Positions 34,971 through 45,621 of a stretch of 64,000 nt of DNA are shown one piece after another. The notes below the pieces were generated by a model. It had not been told where the DNA came from. It was given only the letters and a program-made list of their open reading frames with translations, and did not search any database. The DNA is from Paraphysomonas bandaiensis (taxonomy: Eukaryota; Chrysophyceae). How positions within the stretch are numbered: the first letter of the stretch is position 1; the number at the start of each line of letters is the position of its first letter. The stretch lies in assembly GCA_965644295.1 (NCBI GenBank), contig CBFFRP010000430.1, positions 124,001 through 188,000 of the forward strand, written 5' to 3'. Both the position numbers and the translations under genes were made by a program.

Positions 34971-35700
34971 GGAAAATCAATATAAAGTTTTGAAAAATGT
35001 TTAATATTTATATCATATAATGAAATAAATATATAGATATTAGAAAAAAAATATGAAGTGTGAAAATATGTGAATGTATCATATAAAATGAAGTGAAAAA
35101 TGATTTACTTCATAGTGTATGTGAGGCTCATAGTGAGGGTTGTAAGTTAAAGTATAGTGTATTAGTAAGTAGCATATATAATTGAATGTAGTATGTAATT
35201 TCTTCTATATCTTATGGAATATCACGTAGATCAATATGTGTATGTGTAACATACTACGACTCTTCAAGATGAACTCTTTCTCTACCGTATATTGGGTTCG
35301 TAGGTGAGAGCAATCCACTCCAACTCTGACGTACTCTACTATACTATGTGTACCAAATCCCCTAATTTTTGAATAAAATCCTAGTTTTCCGTCGGACGAA
35401 ATTACAGAATTGATATTTTCGTAATATTATAAGTCCGGAAGTGCAAAAATTGTAGATTTTGTATAAACTTAATAGCCAAAAAATAGAATAAAACGGAAGT
35501 GGTAGTCAACTTCTACATATAGTAGTCTACATATGAATATACATGCATAGTGCCTGTACTTACATGCATGTATCTATAGGTCTCTCTCTATATATCATTC
35601 ACATACAAGTATCTCATATATTAACCACCACACTCCATTATCACACCTCCAGTAACTCATACACACCTTCCGTAACCTCTAACACTCAGTTATTATTCAA
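34971..35700. promoter_or_regulatory. Divergent intergenic region with CA-rich leader
   Basis: Separates two divergent start codons. The plus-strand 120 bp before 35701 are rich in CACA, CCTCC and CATA and poor in G (accaccacactccattatca), like other leaders here. The rest is AT-rich without genes. Confidence 0.4.
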
Positions 35701-36483
35701 ATGGTCCAATTAAATACTACAATCAAGATTATACTTATCGTCGTAGTATGTATATGGGCATTTGCAGGTATATTACGTCTCATGTATCCGGCTATATGGA
35801 AATATATAAACGATTCATTCCTTATCATATGGAACCACATATCACCCCCCAAAGAAACCACCAAACAATCGCATTACATCATGCCAATGAATGATGATTT
35901 TGATGATAATCGTTTTTCAAAATCTTTTAGTGAATTGTCACGTAAAAATTCTCGGCCTGTCAAATGTGAGGGATCATTAAAATCCGCTAAACGTCAAAGG
36001 GAAAGAGGTCTCACAAATACGACACTAGATAGTGGTTTTCGTGCTTCACACTTAAGTACTAGAACTCACCAATCAGTGCAATCAACAAATTCAACGAAGT
36101 CAGCGAGAGTTATCGACCGCCGGCTCTCTAATCAGAGTGTGAATAGCCACACCAGTAACGTCAGTGGTAGCGTTGCTGGCAGTGTTTCTAGCCGATCTGC
36201 TCTGTCTCGTACACAATCTTTTAAAGAACGCAATCAAGACCCTAATCGGAGGCGTTCACGGCGGGTAACAGGAGTAACAGGAATGGTTGGGGGAAGAGGA
36301 ATTAAGGTCAGGGAAAAGAGCGCAAGGAGCTCGAATACGTCATTTGCTTACCCATTTAAGTCGCGCGAAGAAGACTTTACACTCAACCCGCTAAATCAGT
36401 CTTTCGAAAATACTGAAGTTGACGATTTGGGATATAGTGGTAGTGTTTCAAGAAGTAACAGCGATATTGAGGCAGGAAAATAG
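35701..36483 (+). CDS. Ser/Arg-rich protein with one N-terminal membrane anchor
   Basis: Single exon, 260 residues. A strong hydrophobic helix lies at residues about 8-30 (IKIILIVVVCIWAFAGILRL). It is followed by a low-complexity Ser/Arg/Asn-rich tail with many SxS and RxxS sites (VSGSVAGSVSSRSALSRTQS), probably cytoplasmic and disordered. No signal cleavage site is evident, so a signal-anchor topology is likely. I do not recognise a family. AT-rich codons dominate the first half. There is no intron and the gene stands alone between two intergenic gaps. Confidence 0.6.
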   Translation: MVQLNTTIKIILIVVVCIWAFAGILRLMYPAIWKYINDSFLIIWNHISPPKETTKQSHYIMPMNDDFDDNRFSKSFSELSRKNSRPVKCEGSLKSAKRQRERGLTNTTLDSGFRASHLSTRTHQSVQSTNSTKSARVIDRRLSNQSVNSHTSNVSGSVAGSVSSRSALSRTQSFKERNQDPNRRRSRRVTGVTGMVGGRGIKVREKSARSSNTSFAYPFKSREEDFTLNPLNQSFENTEVDDLGYSGSVSRSNSDIEAGK

Positions 36484-36970
36484 CTTCTTGCTAACATATT
36501 TGGTTCGAAAACTCCACTGTATGATTAGTTATTCATGTATTGGTTACTGCTATTGAATTGTAGTAAACTTGTCAATTTCTTGTTCTGTGTGTATTACGGT
36601 AAAAATGCTGAGTTACTAGTGATGCCAACTTAGTGTAGCGTAAGGTAGAGCGAAACCGCAGTGCTATATTAGAAGCAGTGCTAAGAAAGTTAAGTAAAGT
36701 ATAAATTTACTACTGGACAATTAGGTCTAATCTTAATTAAATAGTTTGAACTATTTTTATATACGGCTTTGGAGCGCTAGCTACATAGTCCTGTGTAACA
36801 GTACGAGTAATACACAACTTAGGCGTAGTTCGATACCATAGCAGCCAATTATAATTCAATTATTGTTGTTATCCTTAATATTGCTTTCAACATATTCTTT
36901 CCTTACCTTGTTCATAGAAATGGCACGAAACAATTGGCAACACTTCCTTTCATAGAGTCTACTGTCTACT
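36484..36970. other. Intergenic stretch
   Basis: AT-rich 3' flank; no gene seen. Confidence 0.35.
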
Positions 36971-37324
36971 TTACATGAAGTCTGCTTTTTTCTGATGTTT
37001 CTCAACAATGTTTTTAACGTATTCTATCCCCTCCTCAACATCAAGAGAACAAAAAGTTACAAACATATTGTACGCTTCCAACGTCTCACTCGCGGTACTG
37101 TAGAAAGAACTTTTATTGACTAAAGAGTTCAATAAAGCTACAGCTTGCACAAGGCAAACTAATTCAGGTTTCAATAATGAGTTGAAGAGAGTATACAGAA
37201 TCCTACAGAAGATGAACAACAGCGGCTTCGGATGGAACGAATAGCGACAACTGATGTTGAAGTGTGAGACTCTTTCTTGTATCTGCCCACTTGCACTTGA
37301 CCTTTTCTTGGTCGTTACTTCCAC
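36971..37324 (-). CDS. Possible small protein or terminal exon of unknown family
   Basis: A 117-residue frame opens at a GTG next to an AG (aaggatccttag, then act gtg), so it may be a last exon rather than a complete gene. The sequence is balanced, with a helical Leu-rich middle (CLVQAVALLNSLVN) and a charged end (EEGIEYVKNIVEKHQKK). No upstream exon could be joined with confidence. No family recognised. Confidence 0.3.
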   Translation of the reverse strand: MEVTTKKRSSASGQIQERVSHFNISCRYSFHPKPLLFIFCRILYTLFNSLLKPELVCLVQAVALLNSLVNKSSFYSTASETLEAYNMFVTFCSLDVEEGIEYVKNIVEKHQKKADFM

Positions 37325-38016
37325 AGTCTAAGGATCCCTTTTGGGCTACTTTCATCGTACAATAAATTAAATTTGAATGATTTTAAAAATCGATTGAATT
37401 TGCTTGTTACAAGTTGAGAGGTGAAAGATTCGGGATTGCATATTACAGCCGCTTTGTGTACTTGTGTCCCGTGATGCAGCAGCAACTATATTGGAAAAAA
37501 GGAGTAGATTGGGGTAAACCGAACGGGCCTATATATGCAGTTATATACAGCAGTGTACCACTGTGTAGACTTTTCTTTACTTTTTTTTTGTGGTGGTGAT
37601 GTGACGGAAAGAATAGAACACACTGAAATATTCTTGTCTGTTTAAGATATATAAATAGAAATCCATTTTTATTCGATTTTTTTGTATATTTAGTCCGTAC
37701 ACCGGACCGAAATACTGTCATCCAATGATTTGTCTACAATATACAGTATCCTGTAAACCAAAGAAGTCCCATCCGTACTAGTTACGAAGTGAGGGGAAGA
37801 GTGGATAGATTTTCTGTATATGGTTGGATGTATATGGTGTTTGTATATGGTATATTCCTATTGTAGATTCTATAGGCTAGACCATATACAACAACCACCC
37901 CACAAGGTGTGTATGAAGGATCCACACACCTTCGCTATCACTAATTGATACACATACACTTCTAGTACATAGAAACATACATACACACTATCTCATATAT
38001 ATATATATATACTTAC
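37325..38016 (+). promoter_or_regulatory. Upstream region of the HDAC fusion gene
   Basis: AT-rich. The last 100 bp before the ATG at 38017 hold CATACA repeats and a (TA)n run ending 9 bp before the start codon. Confidence 0.4.
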
Positions 38017-41000
38017 ATGATGGATAGTAATGAAAGGAGTAATGATCATGAGCATAAGCTCAATATTACCCCTATACCACCTTCATCAAAGAACTTTTAT
38101 CTCCATGATTCACCGAATGTAGGAGTTGGATATATGCCCCCACAAGATATCGTTCGTATCCCATCAATTGAAACAATACGACCAAATCAATACCCTATAC
38201 CACAATCTAATCTTGTTACAGATACAGAGAAGATGTATCGTATATCATCTGCTGTCAGTGGGACAGAGATGTCACGTAGAGAGACTGATACACCATATGC
38301 TCCTGTTAAACACATATCTCCCTTTACGATACCAACTGATATACCTACTATACCTATACCATCACGACCATCTGTTGGGGAAGTGAAGAGGGAGAGAACA
38401 TCAACTACTCATACACCACTTGGTCAGTATGCTGCACAAATTCATGCCCAAGCAAAGCTGAATGCACCACCTAATGAGAATGATGATGATGATGATGACG
38501 ATAGTTCGGTTTGTCCTCAGGGCACTGAAGCTACAGGGCGATGGACAAAGAAAGAGCATGAACTTTTCCTAGAGGCCCTCAAAAAATACGGGAAGGAGTG
38601 GAAGAAAGTCGCTGCCATGGTAAAGACACGCACAGTAGTCCAAACACGCACACATGCCCAGAAGTATTTTCAGAAGGTTCAAAAATACGTATATCCAGAT
38701 GCGAGTGCGGGTGGGCCCTATGAGGATGTACATGTACCCATGGGTGTGAATCCCTCTTCTGATGGCGGTAGCGGGCAGAAGTCCTCTGCCTCTGGAAAGC
38801 GCTCCCGCAGTGACATGGAACAACGCACACGGTCTGGGAACGTTGCTCACAGTCAGCAACAAATTTCCCACGGGTCGAAGCAAATTGACGATGACTATTT
38901 CTATTACGAATCGGAGCTCCCACCAGCCCTGCGCAACATGACACCGGCCAAGATCCCGGCCCCTTTGCACATCCCTTCTCGCAAGAATCTTGACCTGCCT
39001 CCGCCCTCACCCGCTTCTTGTGGAAAGCGAAAGGCTGCAGAAGTGGCAGTGGCTCAGGCACTGACAGGGTCAGCTTCTCCGGTAGACATGGAAAGTGGAA
39101 TCCAGGCTTTGGCATCAATGAAGGAGGCTGTGTTGCGTCCACACCCAGCCTTGCGACCAACCACATCCTCGGGATCCACTTCTGGTAGCCTAGGCGGCCT
39201 CTCAATCATAAATCCCGAACACCTTCCTTCTGCCTCCACTCGGTCTGAAGATGAACCACACACGCCCTGGGATGGTGATATGCGTGAGCTTGAGAAGAAG
39301 CAGCAGCAGTCATCTGCTGTGCAGTTGTTGGTTTCCACCACAGCAGAGCAAAACGAGTTCATCGGGAAGGTTTGCGCCGCGGTATCGGCCGGCGATGTTG
39401 TAGGTCTCGCAAAGCTTTTAGAGGCCGCCAAGCTGTCAGAGTCTTTGACTCCGGATGAGTCAACGGGAAGTGATGCCAACAGATCCATCACACCTGTACA
39501 GTCCTCACCTGCACCTATGCCCTCTCCCCAACACACTACAATGGCCCCTCCCACTTCCAACAGTAGCACGACCAAGACAGGGGGTGCTAATAAGGCACAA
39601 TCCATTGTTACGGACATGCTGAATCGTGTAAACGATAACGGGGAGTCTGCACTCATGATTGCCTGCTATGGAGGCACGAGTAAGAGGCGTATTGAACAGC
39701 AGAAGGTGGTAGAAATGTGCAAACTCCTTGTGGATGCTGGGGCCTCTCTCTCTCTGGCCAATAAACGCATGCAGACATGTCTGCACATTGCTGCAGAACA
39801 AGGATTCGATTCGGTTGCTCGCTATGTAGTTCTTAAAGGTTGCCCAGTAAATGACGCTGATGAGAATGGTGACACAGCGGCACATATTGCCGCCCGTTGT
39901 GGGCACGTTAAAGTGTTACAGGTGTTATCCAATTGTGGTGCGAACTGCCACCTGCGAAACCATAACGCACGCTGTGCTCTAGACGTAGCTGTTGACAATC
40001 CAACCCATGATATCTCACGTAAGGATATGCGCCAGGCTATGTTGCTGCTGGAACCCCGGTTGCGTTCTCTCATACTTTATCATGAAGACTGTCTCGAGCA
40101 TGCTGCTCGTCGTGAGTCCGATTGGGAGGGACCCGACAGGCTGAAGGGTATCATGTCATTGCTCATGGGTAGCAATACGTTCGCTAACTATGAGATTGAA
40201 ATATCTAATCAGTTCGAGAAGGCACATGTAGAACTGTTGAGTCGAGTACACTCTCCGGACTACATCGCATTCGTTAATGCTTTGTCCAAGCAAGTACAGG
40301 AGTCAGGAAAGGCTTCCACCGCCGCTGTGCCATTTACACCGCACGTTCAGAAGACGATGTTGCGGCAGGATTCTTCTGAGACAAAGCACCCAGAAGTCTG
40401 TGATACATCATTCTCCAGTGGCACACTTAAAGCCGCTAGGCGTGCTGCGGGAGCTGTGGCACATGCTGTAGATCGTGTACTACTGGGCAGAAACCGGAAT
40501 GCGTTTTGTGTTGTACGCCCTCCTGGTCATCACGCTGGGTACAGAGGGTTACTAGATGGCGCCAAATCTTGCGGGTTTTGTATATTCAATTCCGTGGCAG
40601 CTGGAGCGCTGCATGCGTTAGAGGCTCATCACTGTGAACGTGTAGCAATTATTGACATCGATGTACACCACGGTGAGAACACGTCCATTCATGAACAATC
40701 ATATCTTATTAATATACTCCGTCTGTAATAGGTAATGGCACCGAGGATATAGTACGCCGCTATCAACATCCTTCGCGGCTGTTTTTCTTCAGCCTTCATT
40801 TATACGAGAAGGAAGAGGATATTTCGTACGAGTTCTTCCCAGGAAGCGGGGGAGAGGATGACACCACACATAACATCATTAATGTGCCTATCCCTCCTAT
40901 GTGGCAGGAAACGAATGCGACTTCCCACAGCACTCGATCATCTAAGCCGTCTACTTCTGTGAGTACCGTTACTGCGATTAGTGTTCTGTATTTTCTGATT

Positions 41001-41521
41001 CGTACTGTTTTATGCAGATGACACGCACCGGTAGGGATGCATTCAAGCAGGCCATCACTCAACGTTTGATCCCAGCCTTGCGCGCGTTCTCGCCTGACCT
41101 CATTCTGCTGTCTACTGGTAGGATATTCATCAAATTAGCTACCCCTTGTATTAATTGCATGTACGTTTGCTTGCGACTAGGCTTTGACTGCGCAGAGGGA
41201 GACGTTGGAAATATGCGCAATAGCTCCACAGTTCCTGGTGCCTCCCCTGCCCGGGGCATGAATCTCAAGCCTATAGACTTTGAATGGGTAACAATGGAGC
41301 TTGTAAAAATATCGGATATATGCTGCAACGGTAGGCTGGTGAGCGTATTGGAAGGGGGGTATGGGTCGTATGCTGTGCCTGGTGGGTCCAACAACAAGAG
41401 CTCACAAAAGGGCACAGGAGGGGGGCTTGATCGAAATATACTATCTGAGGCTGCGTGTGCTCATGTTTCCAGGCTTGTGGATCCGTATGGATACGTTGAG
41501 CCGACGTCTCCATCACCTTAG
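38017..41521 (+). CDS. Histone deacetylase fused to a SHAQKYF-type Myb domain and ankyrin repeats
   Basis: Four exons: 38017-40672, 40732-40958, 41018-41117 and 41181-41521, 1107 residues. A Myb/SANT domain sits at about 172-225 (GRWTKKEHELFLEALKKYG, then RTHAQKYFQK, a SHAQKY-class end). About three to four ankyrin repeats lie at 542-675 (NGESALMIAC, TCLHIAAEQG, NGDTAAHIAARCG). A class II-type deacetylase domain fills about 685-1090, with RPPGHHAGY, DIDVHHGNGT split by an intron, STGFDCAEGD and LEGGYG. The zinc-binding Asp/His pair, the second Asp of GFD, the tandem His and the Tyr are all present, so activity is expected. The product should remove acetyl groups from histones or other proteins at sites chosen by the Myb domain. 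The first 500 bp use AT-rich codons; later parts are GC-richer. Confidence 0.93.
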
Positions 41522-41851
41522 GAGAAAATATTGTGTAGATTAATAAAATATGTTGAGAGTAATGTTGTGAAGATATTAACACCACTGGTGGTAATAATGA
41601 TGCCTTTGGCGTCGATTTAACCCGGCTCCTCGAACGAGCTGGTATAGTACTAGTCTAGAATTGTATTATAGAATGCAGCAAACTTGCCGTATATGTGTTA
41701 AAGTAGTCGTAAACTCTTGACAATGGGCGGATGAGTGTTCAACTATAATCTATACATTCCTGACAAAAGATATGTCTACCACGTACTTGCTTTCATTTTA
41801 TCTCAATGGTTACTGCAGACTCATACTTGACATACTACATTAATTGTATGT
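41522..41851. other. 3' flank of the HDAC gene
   Basis: AT-rich, with an aataaaa at about 41542 soon after the stop codon. Nothing else seen. Confidence 0.35.
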
Positions 41852-41859
41852 ATCGACAT

Positions 41860-43086
41860 CAGGGCTAGGAAACAATATATTGTAAAATATATTGATTGGT
41901 CGACCTGCCTGTGAAGTTTTGCTGTTTGTGAGCAATTAAAAGCTGTAGTTTCCAAGATATTGGAATTATATCCGTTACTTAAAGAATACAGTAGTAGCTA
42001 GCTGTATTATGAGAACCAATAATATGATAGTCATTGTAGTGATGAAACTGAAATATACTGACTGTACAAGATAGTGACGATGTAAGATCGTACTAGAAAT
42101 GGTTGGCGTAGTAGAGATAAAAAGAGTTGGTGAACGTCAATGAATGAAGTATGGTATCACTTATAATTATATAATATTCTATACAAGTGTTTATCAAGGT
42201 CTTATTATACTGGAAATGTCAATTTCTAACACGGCCAAAAATCCCATCAATATTGTTTCTGTTAAAGTAGCTCACAATATATTGCAATCAATATTATGAT
42301 AGTCATATAAGAAAAGATTCTCAACTGTAGGGTGCAAAATGGATATAACTACTCCGGAAAATAAGAAAAAGCCTATTTTGGGTATTATTTTTTATATTTT
42401 ATGCATCGCCAGCTCAAACAGTACTCTACACATGTATGTACAGTCACTTAATATGTAAAGTATATATATTCATACTGATAAATAAGATGAATGCATACAA
42501 GAGTAGAGATAATTACCGCTGTTTTTGGAGTCTGGTTGAAAGAAAACAAACAAGACCTGAGAAAGTTTGAAAGAGTTTCCAAGCTGCTTCAAACAGGAGG
42601 ATCAAGTCAAGTAAATCTTTACCTCCAATACATGGGAACGTTTGTTCAGCGCAGCTAAACATATTATATCAGTGTTGCGCAAAAGTATCCATCCTACTTA
42701 GTATGCTGTTGTTTCTGAAAGCTAATCGACAGTTGAGGCCGGATACTAGCATACTTCAATTAATTCTGTGAATGAATATTACGATGATGTTGACGTCACC
42801 GATGCATGATGGCTCAGAGGATGAGGACGAGGTGGATTTTTATTAGCTATAAGCAGTAGTTGGTTTGGTTGTTATGTGATCTTATTAGTGACTAAAACTA
42901 AAAATGGAATCTATGGATGTGTTTACTTACCGATTAGTCATACTAATATATTGCAATACATTGTACAATATATTGCAATATATTGTTGTAATTATTGTAT
43001 TGTTGGGCCTGTTTAAAATCTCTATCAATAGTATTGTTGGAACGCTCTGTAACAATAGTATTGCAATATATTGTTTCCTAGCCCTG
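41860..43086. mobile_element. Degenerate hAT-type DNA transposon
   Basis: The ends are inverted copies of cagggctaggaaacaatata (41860 onward, and ending at 43086). The flanks are atcgacat (41852-41859) and atctacat (43087-43094), a one-mismatch 8-bp target duplication. CAGGG-type termini with 8-bp duplications are typical of hAT elements. Length 1227 bp; the interior holds only relics of the transposase. Confidence 0.85.
42500..42845 (+). pseudogene. Relic of hAT transposase C-terminal dimerisation region
   Basis: Two in-frame fragments are visible. One reads VFGVWLKENKQDLRKFERVS from about 42518 to a stop near 42655. The other, about 42702-42768, reads SMLLFLKANRQLRPD, resembling the conserved LLFLKANR block near the end of hAT transposases. 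A later acidic tail (EDEDEVDFY) ends at 42845. Stops and frame breaks separate the parts, so it is inactive. Confidence 0.6.
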
Positions 43087-43224
43087 ATCTACATCACCAT
43101 ATTATTAGAGGGAATTTAGGGAACATCTTGCTGAAACACAACCAACTCCTACATGAACGAACTACGAGAAGTGGCAATTCGTTATAGAGTACAATAATAT
43201 GAGTCAGTGCTTAATTCTGATATT

Positions 43225-43520
43225 CTACTATTTAACGCTTCGAAAGCAGCTTGTCACCGCAAGCACCAAGGTGCAACCACTTTCTCTCCAGGCGGGGCCA
43301 TTCCCGGATGCTTGTTTATTCGACAAGGCCCAAAGACGTCCACACAAAAGCAACACTTATTACATTCCCTTCTACCACACAAGCATTTGGCTATGACTAT
43401 ACATGCGGCTCACGTTTGTTTCCGGGAAATATATATCCAGTACTTATTCCCCAAAACACCACGAAAAGGTTCGAGTCCGACTTTGTTGAAGGAGAAAATG
43501 CTAGTGGTGGCAGTTGCTGC
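43225..43520 (+). repeat. Dispersed repeat copy
   Basis: It contains the core cgcaagcaccaaggtgcaac, cccggatgcttgtttattcg, cccaaagacgtccacacaaa and ccacgaaaaggttcgagtcc. An inverted partner lies at about 59630-59960. Confidence 0.8.
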
Positions 43521-43639
43521 TTGGTAACTACGTAACTACCACACTATATTATCAACAAGTAAATGTCTGTTTTATTAGTAAATAAATAGTCAGATTAATA
43601 GCTAGATGATGAACAAACTAGTAGTCTATATTGAAAATC

Positions 43640-44504
43640 TGATTATTAAGAAGCGCAAGCTTGTGCGTTGCCGCGACCAACCTAACAACTCGCGCGACAC
43701 TATGCATAACATGACTCTCATCTAGTTACTATTGCATGCACCGACAAGTGCTCAACTATACAACACGATTTAGTTAGCTACATGGGCATACGACGAGTTG
43801 CGTGTTTAAGCCGGATCATACGCTCCTGCCCAATCTACTTGTCCTAACACAAACAACTTGCGGTCGGTGTCTTCGGCATATGTCTCCTGTATATGCGGCA
43901 GATCTTTAGGGCCCTCTTCAAGGTGGTGTTCACAGCAGCAGGTAGTCTGGAAGGGAGAATAAAGTAGCTATAGCGCCGGGTCCTCCCACGGTCACGAAGC
44001 GGTCTCACTGGTGCAATTTTGCACACTGACGCATGAAACAGACATCTACCAAAATCTGTTACAAATTCAAGCTGACTCCAATGTCTTCCTTCCATTGTGT
44101 GCACTCATCCAGCACATGCATCCACCTTGCACTCTTCTCCCGAGTGACTTACACTAGTAGGAAACCGTGCACCTTCCCCGCTCGGATGAAAACCTACTAA
44201 GCAAGAATAACATAAAAGCACCACAAATGTACCTGACACTGCTTGGAGAACAGTGCCAGAGCCTTGATATAATCTCAATGACCTGGGTCAGGAGAAACCA
44301 AGACTAGGCAGTAGACGTGTGAGAAGACATGACAGGTCTAATCACATCATTGCCATTGCCATGCATCCATGAGGAAAGTTTGACGCATTACCTCGGTCAT
44401 TGGCCGGCCACACAGATACCGAATAATGTGAACTCATACTCAGCATCAATCACTCAAAGCAAACGCAGGGAGCAAGCAGAATGTTGATATACCTGACATC
44501 TGCT
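43640..44504 (-). mobile_element. Larger repeat element carrying a small conserved ORF
   Basis: 43650-44170 is the inverted counterpart of about 60740-61244. The remainder to 44504 matches 60245-60600 in the same orientation. Both copies keep an open frame of about 86 codons. No terminal repeats or known transposase were found. Confidence 0.65.
43844..44104 (-). CDS. Repeat-encoded 86-residue ORF
   Basis: It is conserved with the ORF at 60802-61059. Both share RHWSQL, TDFGR, LFHAS, IAPVRPLRDRGRTRR, SRLPAAVNTTLK and ALKICRIYRRH. The two copies differ mostly at scattered residues while the frame stays open, hinting at a once-selected product. Arg-rich and basic; family unknown. It may be a fragment of a larger transposon protein. 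Confidence 0.4.
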   Translation of the reverse strand: MHTMEGRHWSQLEFVTDFGRCLFHASVCKIAPVRPLRDRGRTRRYSYFILPSRLPAAVNTTLKRALKICRIYRRHMPKTPTASCLC

Positions 44505-44850
44505 GACTTCAGGTGTTTTGAGTTCTTAAGGTGAACATCCCGGATGCTTAACTTCAGCAGGCAGCCCAATACCCCGGTTACCCTTCTGGTGGGCCCTGTC
44601 CCGGATGCCCTTGAGGTGGGCCCATTCCCGGATGCCTGTTTATTCGTCAGGGCCCAAAGACGTCTACACAAGTGACACTTATTAGTGTCCCTTGTACCAC
44701 ACAAGCATTTGGCTATGAGTGGGCAGAAAACTAGTAGTCTAATAGCTAGATAAGCATCTACCATTTACTAACTAGTGCAAACTTATATAGTCTACTATTC
44801 AACGCGACAAATATTGTGCGTTACCGCAAGCACCAAGGTGCGACCATTCT
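44505..44850 (+). repeat. Dispersed repeat copy with internal duplication
   Basis: It matches 22830-23060 from gagttcttaaggtgaacatc through cacacaagcatttggctatg, with an extra internal repeat of the cccggatgcc/ggtgggcc unit. A second core (caagcaccaaggtgcgacca) follows at about 44830. Confidence 0.75.
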
Positions 44851-45621
44851 AGCTATATACTCATAGATGTGTGTGTAGGGGACGTTGTACGACGTACAGC
44901 ATGACAAGTGAAAGCAGTGATCTCAGTCTACTACTGTTACACTGAAACGCTTATTACTACACATAAATTTTGTGCAATTTGCATCGGGGACTGCATTTTG
45001 TGCCTCACGGTAGGCACTAGCGGAAGCAACAATACTATATTATCGTCATGCCATAGTTTTACTATATCTCATATCATTTCTTGGTTATGTTACTAATTAG
45101 CTTTTTCCTTGCTTATACCTTAAAAAATCTGAATTCTGCTCAATAAAGAAATGACAACAATACTCAGTCTTTAAAACTCAACACCTTCCGTAAATATAGT
45201 TATACTAAACATACTCCCACATACATCGTTCTATATATATATATCCCCTTTCTTGTGTAGCATAGCATGTAATACAACAATACTGGGTGATTCAAGTACG
45301 AAAAAAGACATCATTAGGTTATAAGTACGTCAATAGGAATTGAGAACGATACAAAAGCATTCCACATACCAAGAATTGCTTATATATATATATAGAAAAC
45401 CACAACTATAGAAACCAACTTCCACCACATTTATTCCACATCCAGCTACTATATGATCTACATACTTCTTCGAAGCGTTACCTACTGCGCAATTAACACC
45501 ACAATATATATACGAAACTAAATACTTCTGAAAATCCAAGCACACTTGAACTTAGAAATTGAATGTCAACAATCAGTTTTCTGTAGACGATTTAGCATAT
45601 TGATCAATCTTCGTGAGGCAA
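44851..45621. other. Intergenic stretch downstream of the KIX-HSF gene
   Basis: AT-rich. Short frames (44908-45096, 45330-45545) have no support. An alternative 3' end of the KIX-HSF gene could extend to 45566. Confidence 0.35.

Noticed and set aside
42904-43119. Hydrophobic frame resembling a membrane protein
   Set aside because: It spans the inverted terminus of the hAT element and is made of ttgcaatata repeats, so the hydrophobicity is compositional.
44450-44764. Minus-strand 104-codon frame
   Set aside because: Lies wholly in dispersed repeat sequence, including a duplicated segment; not conserved as a frame in the other copies.
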